The notes under the pieces were generated by a model that saw nothing but the letters and a program-made list of their open reading frames with translations, had not been told where the DNA came from and made no database searches. From Chitinophagaceae bacterium (GTDB lineage Bacteria; Bacteroidota; Bacteroidia; Chitinophagales; Chitinophagaceae): DNA of 64,000 nucleotides. Positions 60,183 to 64,000 of the stretch are shown one piece after another. The stretch lies in the NCBI GenBank assembly GCA_018335935.1, contig JAGXRG010000048.1, positions 1 to 64,000 on the forward strand. The letters run 5' to 3'. A program made the translations under genes and the position numbers. Each line of letters starts with the position of its first letter. Within the stretch, counting starts at the first letter, position 1.

Positions 60183-61382
60183 TTATAATGATTTTAAAAA
60201 CTTAAGGATCGCATTTTTTTCTGATGTTGTCATCTGGTTGAATTTATTTTTGCTACTGGTTGCTTCACCGCCATGCATTTGAATAGCTTCATCAATTGAT
60301 TTTGCTCTTCCATCGTGCATTAAAAAAAATTGCCCCCCTTGTGAATTTGGAGATAAACCAAGACCCCATAATGGCGGTGTTCTCCATTCAGATGTTTTGG
60401 CATTGCCTTCAGTATATCCATCATCCAGCCCAGGCCCCATATCATGCAATAATAAATCGGTATAAGGATAGAATATCTTATTAGAAAGTGGCTCAATATT
60501 TGAAAAAGCAGTTTTTAAAGATTGCTTATGGCAACTTTCGCAACCGGCCTGAATGAATAAATTTTTCCCCTGAATTACTTCCGGATTATTTTGATTGCGT
60601 TGAATGGGAGCTTTTAAAGTTTGCAAATAAAACACAACATTATTGATGGTTAAGTTTGAAACTTCCGGATCGATATCCAAACCCGTATATACATCTTTTG
60701 GTGAAAAGGTAGAAGTGATTCCAATATCCTGGTTATATGCATTTACCGTTTGGTGAAGTAAATTATAAGCTGCTGCTTTTTTTCCAAAACGATGAATATA
60801 CCTGCCGTTTTGTGGGAGTGCATTAATAAAAGGTGTAATAAATGAAGGCAGGGCAATCCAATTAGGAACGCCGGAAATACCATCTGCATCTAAATCAAAT
60901 GGATCAGCCATAGCCAGTATATCATTATCTGAAACCAATTCTAAAAAACCAAGGCCTGTAGTTGCCGGGGGAGTAAATTTTGAAAAAGTTGCTCCGGCAG
61001 GTATCTGCTCTGGCATGAAACCGGGCAAAGCCCTGTTTTGTAATTGCGGGCCGCCGAGATGCAGAAACTGATTGCCGGTGCTATCGGCTTGTCCAAACCT
61101 TGTGAGTGTAGTAAATGGGTGGCCTTTACCATCTCCGGCGTGGCAACTGCCGCAACTTGTAGCTACAAAAATGGAACCCAGCCCGGTTTGAGTAGTAAAG
61201 ATTTCATCATTAAAGGCTACATCCCCCGCAAGGAATTGCCTATTCTGATCGTAAGAAAGCCCAGCTACAGGCCCATCCAGTATTTCATCATCTGCCGGGG
61301 CAGCAGGCTGCAGCTTGGTGCAAGCCTGTATAATAGCTATGCAAATAACCAGTGCAGCCGGAATAAGGTATATCTTTTTCAT
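60183..61382 (-). CDS. Di-haem oxidoreductase (DHOR, DUF1111 family)
   Basis: About 399 residues from the ATG at 61382; a start 16 codons upstream would precede the signal. The signal peptide (IYLIPAALVICIAIIQAC) ends in a lipobox. Two c-type haem sites are CGSCH (in VATSCGSCHAGDGKGH) and CESCH (in QAGCESCHKQS). The later segments SEWRTPPLWGLGLS and FLMHDGRAKSIDEAIQMHGGEA are the usual DHOR end. Family members occur in iron-uptake operons and in redox chains. It heads the DHOR-Rieske-porin operon. Confidence 0.9.
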   Translation of the reverse strand: MKKIYLIPAALVICIAIIQACTKLQPAAPADDEILDGPVAGLSYDQNRQFLAGDVAFNDEIFTTQTGLGSIFVATSCGSCHAGDGKGHPFTTLTRFGQADSTGNQFLHLGGPQLQNRALPGFMPEQIPAGATFSKFTPPATTGLGFLELVSDNDILAMADPFDLDADGISGVPNWIALPSFITPFINALPQNGRYIHRFGKKAAAYNLLHQTVNAYNQDIGITSTFSPKDVYTGLDIDPEVSNLTINNVVFYLQTLKAPIQRNQNNPEVIQGKNLFIQAGCESCHKQSLKTAFSNIEPLSNKIFYPYTDLLLHDMGPGLDDGYTEGNAKTSEWRTPPLWGLGLSPNSQGGQFFLMHDGRAKSIDEAIQMHGGEATSSKNKFNQMTTSEKNAILKFLKSL

Positions 61383-61407
61383 TCTTATAAAACTGTAATT
61401 ATGTGTA

Positions 61408-61438
61408 CAAAAGTAATAACTTAGATTCATCTAACAAA
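61408..61438 (-). promoter_or_regulatory. Consensus promoter with palindromic operator for the DHOR operon
   Basis: On the minus strand TTTG (61435-61438), exactly 19 bases, then TACTTTTG (61408-61415), a textbook Bacteroidota -33/-7 pair. The spacer holds a perfect palindrome TTAGAT-TC-ATCTAA (61421-61434). A DtxR/MntR-family gene starts 66 bases away in the opposite direction, making it the obvious candidate to bind here. Confidence 0.8.
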
Positions 61439-61487
61439 TAAATTAAATAGCAGTCCTTTTAATTTTCACCAATCTACCTTTATTATT

Positions 61488-61495
61488 TACTTTTG
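61488..61495 (+). promoter_or_regulatory. Candidate -7 element of the DtxR/MntR-type gene
   Basis: TACTTTTG matches TAnnTTTG and ends four bases before the ATG at 61500, so this mRNA would be leaderless. No clear -33 TTTG is present. Confidence 0.5.
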
Positions 61496-61499
61496 CCGT

Positions 61500-62165
61500 A
61501 TGCACTCATTTACTGAAGAAAACTACTTAAAGGCACTGTTTAACCTTTCTGCCGAAAAAGGCGAAGTAAGCCCCAACGAGGTAAGCAAACAGTTAGGTAT
61601 TAAAATGCCTACCGTTAACAGCATGATGAAGAAGCTGGCCGAAAAGAAATTAGTTATTTATAAGAGCTACAAGCCTATCCGCTTAACTGAAAAGGGAAAA
61701 AAAGAAGCCGGGCTGATAATACGAAAGCACCGGTTAACAGAAATGTTTTTAGTGCAGCAAATGGATTTTGGCTGGGAAGAAGTACATGAAATAGCGGAAC
61801 AGATTGAACATTTGCAGTCGCCTGTATTTTTTGAAAAGATGGATGCCTTACTTGGCTTCCCCAAAATAGATCCACACGGTTCACCCATACCGGACAAGAC
61901 GGGTAAAATGGAATGGATTAAATACGAAAAGCTGAGCAGTTGCAAAGTTGGTGATACTGTAAAACTGGCTGCTGTCATCCATACTAAAGATGATTTTTTA
62001 AAATTTCTAAATCGGCGGGGTTTGAAATTGGGGTTGAAGCTGAAAATAGTACGATTGGAAAAATTTGACGGCAGTATGGAAGTAAGCTATTCAAAAAAAA
62101 CCGCTGAAGTACTAAGTCATACGGTTTGTGAAAGGTTGCTGGTGGAGAGAGTGTATGAAAACTAA
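61500..62165 (+). CDS. DtxR/MntR-family metal-dependent transcriptional regulator
   Basis: A 221-residue repressor. The N-terminal winged helix (TEENYLKALFNLSAEKGEVSPNEVSKQLGIKMPTVNSMMKKLAEKKLV) is followed by the metal-binding/dimerisation domain (HRLTEMFLVQQMDFGWEEVHEIAEQIEHL), in which His, Glu and Met positions match the family pattern. A FeoA/SH3-like C-terminal domain (SCKVGDTVKLAAVIHTKDDFLKFLNRRGLKLGLKLKIVRLEKFDG) follows. Fe2+ versus Mn2+ cannot be decided. It is monocistronic and divergent from the DHOR operon, whose promoter contains a palindrome. Confidence 0.9.
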   Translation: MHSFTEENYLKALFNLSAEKGEVSPNEVSKQLGIKMPTVNSMMKKLAEKKLVIYKSYKPIRLTEKGKKEAGLIIRKHRLTEMFLVQQMDFGWEEVHEIAEQIEHLQSPVFFEKMDALLGFPKIDPHGSPIPDKTGKMEWIKYEKLSSCKVGDTVKLAAVIHTKDDFLKFLNRRGLKLGLKLKIVRLEKFDGSMEVSYSKKTAEVLSHTVCERLLVERVYEN

Positions 62166-62432
62166 TATCAAAAAACCTAAATCAGCATTCCCAAAAACGG
62201 GTGGCTTATATTAATAAATTTGCGAAACATTCCTGCCTCCATTTCAGTGTAAGCCATAATAAACCAAAAGGTTAACTAGCTTACTCGCTCTCAGTGCATG
62301 TGGCTGAATTGATACACTTCACAAATCAATAAACAGAAAAATGGGATTTATCATTCTTTCAACTTAAACCTAATTCAAAAACAAAAACAATCGGCGTGGA
62401 AAACCAGCCTATAGAGTAATATAAAAATTCTA

Positions 62433-64000
62433 TCAAGCGCTGATCTTCTTTTTTAACAACTGTGCATTAATAGCAACAATAATTGTACTCAAACTCATGA
62501 ACACTGCACCAACTGCCGGGCCGAGAACAAATCCCTGGCTATATAATACTCCGGCTGCCAATGGAATAGCGAAGCTGTTATATGCTGTTGCCCAAACAAG
62601 GTTCTGTACCATCTTTTTATAAGTGGCTTTTCCGAAGAGAATCAAATTGGCAATGTCCTTTGGATTGCTGTTTACTAAAATTATATCGGCTGTTTCTGCT
62701 GCTACATCTGTTCCGGAGCCTACTGCAATACCCACATCCGATTGTGCTAAAGCCGGTGCATCATTCACACCATCACCAGTCATGGCAACAAACTCACCTT
62801 TGCTTTGCAATTCTTTTACAATCTCCACTTTCTGGTGCGGTAACACTTCTGAATAGTATCCATCCAATTTCAATTCATCAGATACGGCTTTGGCCACGGT
62901 TTCATTATCTCCGGTTGCCATCAATACTTTAATTCCATTCTTTTTAAACACCTGGATTGCTTCTGCACTTTCGGGCCTTATCGCATCTGCCAATGCAATG
63001 TATCCTGTCAACTTATCATCAACTAAAACAAAAACAACAGTTTCTGCTTTGCTTGAATAAGCTCCTTCAGGAATGGTCAGATTTTTATCTTTTAGATATC
63101 CGGGGCTTACCACTTTTACTGATTTCCCCTCTACCATTGCTTCAACACCTTTGCCTGTAATGGCATTAAATTTTTCAGCTTTGGGAATGTTAACTTTGTG
63201 TTCTTTTACTTTATTAATTATACCGACAGCAATAGGATGCTCTGATGTTTGTTCCAAAGCACTCGCCAATCTCAATATTTCATCTTTTGAAAATTCAGTA
63301 TTAACAGACTCAAATCTGGTGACACCAAAAATGCCGGTTGTTAATGTTCCTGTCTTGTCAAACAAGAGTGCTGTGATTTTTCTTGATTCTTCAAAAGCCG
63401 TTCTGTTGCGAATTAATAAACCGTTTTGTGCTGATACTGCTGTTGAAATGGCTACTACCAATGGAATAGCCAAACCTAAAGCATGAGGGCAAGCAATTAC
63501 CATTACCGTTACCATACGCTCTAATGCAAATACAAATGGATATCCTGCTATCAGCCAAACAGCCAATGTTCCAAAACCTACCGATAAAGCAATATAGGTA
63601 AGCCATTTGGCAGCCCTGTCGCTGAAGTTCTGCATTTTGGATTTTGCTTTCTGCGCTTCTTCTACCAGCTTAATCACTTTGTTCAGGTAACTGTCTTTCC
63701 CTGTATGTTCCACTTTTATCTTCAAAGAGCCGTTACCATTTATAGAGCCTCCAATCACTTTGTTTTCTTTCTCTTTCTTTACAGGTTTTGATTCTCCTGT
63801 GAGCATGGATTCGTTTAAGTAACTACTGCCTTCTACAATAATCCCATCAGCAGGTACTTTTTCACCGGGCTTGATCAGTATAATATCTTCCTTCTTTAAT
63901 GCTTCCAGCTTTATATCTTCCACCTGTCCATCTGACTTTACCCGGTGTGCTTCGGCAGGCATCATGCTAACTAATAATTGCAGGGCTTTGGATGCCCCTA
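62433..64000 (-). CDS. copB: Copper-translocating P1B-type ATPase (CopB-like), partial at window end
   Basis: The right edge truncates the N-terminal part; the frame stays open to the edge (GASKALQLLVSMMPAEAHRV). At least 520 residues are visible. The motifs are TGES, the transport-site CPH in IACPHALGLAIPLVVAI (CPH marks the CopB group, against CPC in the Zn/Cd pumps), the phosphorylated Asp in DKTGTLTTG, HP in SEHPIA, and GDGVNDAPALAQSDVGIA. The final helices carry YNSFAIPLAAGVLY and VFMSLSTIIVAINA. It exports copper or silver from the cytoplasm. Upstream of it are 267 bases with no gene. Confidence 0.92.
   Translation of the reverse strand, partial: GASKALQLLVSMMPAEAHRVKSDGQVEDIKLEALKKEDIILIKPGEKVPADGIIVEGSSYLNESMLTGESKPVKKEKENKVIGGSINGNGSLKIKVEHTGKDSYLNKVIKLVEEAQKAKSKMQNFSDRAAKWLTYIALSVGFGTLAVWLIAGYPFVFALERMVTVMVIACPHALGLAIPLVVAISTAVSAQNGLLIRNRTAFEESRKITALLFDKTGTLTTGIFGVTRFESVNTEFSKDEILRLASALEQTSEHPIAVGIINKVKEHKVNIPKAEKFNAITGKGVEAMVEGKSVKVVSPGYLKDKNLTIPEGAYSSKAETVVFVLVDDKLTGYIALADAIRPESAEAIQVFKKNGIKVLMATGDNETVAKAVSDELKLDGYYSEVLPHQKVEIVKELQSKGEFVAMTGDGVNDAPALAQSDVGIAVGSGTDVAAETADIILVNSNPKDIANLILFGKATYKKMVQNLVWATAYNSFAIPLAAGVLYSQGFVLGPAVGAVFMSLSTIIVAINAQLLKKKISA

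Overview
The window looks like the chromosome of a Bacteroidota bacterium, probably Chitinophagaceae-like. The pointers are strong A+T bias, promoters of the Bacteroidota -33/-7 type (TTTG...TAnnTTTG), an Oar-type TonB receptor, LptE and SecG of Bacteroidota type, a LytS/LytTR two-component pair, and a CzcA pump fused to its outer-membrane channel. The family assignment is an inference from gene content. No rRNA, intact tRNA, CRISPR array or complete insertion sequence was seen.

Layout. 1-39.2 kb is A+T-rich core chromosome: a heptamer repeat array at the left edge, trmN6, a large TonB-dependent receptor, secG and lptE, a LexA/S24-type repressor with a visible operator, acyl-CoA dehydrogenase, cmk, ccmB-like and fabD. 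From 16.6 to 24.9 kb lie five enzymes of the lower kynurenine route of tryptophan breakdown: ACMS decarboxylase, 3-hydroxyanthranilate dioxygenase, aminomuconate-semialdehyde dehydrogenase, a RidA-type deaminase and kynureninase. Two four-helix-bundle (23S-IVS/S23-like) genes are inserted in this cluster. Each is bracketed by inverted heptamer repeats, and one is fused in frame to the RidA enzyme. From 25.7 to 35.3 kb there is a four-gene secreted/outer-membrane operon of unknown function, preceded on the same strand by a propeller-type sensor kinase and a LytTR regulator (35.5-39.2 kb).

At about 39.39 kb the sequence changes. A tRNA-Ser-like 3' end, still followed by a terminator, is joined to DNA with visibly more G+C, which runs to the end of the window and is read as a genomic island. 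Its first 3.5 kb is mostly non-coding and hairpin-rich and holds two copies of a structured repeat with compensating stem changes. Next comes a metal-resistance block: a Zn/Cd P-type ATPase plus a tail fragment of a second one, DUF2279 and HD proteins, two methyltransferases, MgtC, a SpoIIAA-like protein, a CzcB adaptor, a CzcA-TolC fusion and several tiny membrane or Cys-rich proteins. It continues with a DtxR/MntR-type regulator divergent from a di-haem oxidoreductase-Rieske-porin operon, and ends in a CopB-type copper ATPase that runs off the right edge.

The observations most worth follow-up are the heptamer-inverted-repeat modules around the four-helix-bundle genes and their RidA fusion, the paired structured element at 41.1/41.7 kb, the surface operon with its own two-component system, the tRNA-fragment island junction, the direct repeats around 49.8-51.3 kb, the GTTGCAAA promoter motif with leaderless starts, and the palindromic operator in the di-haem oxidoreductase promoter.
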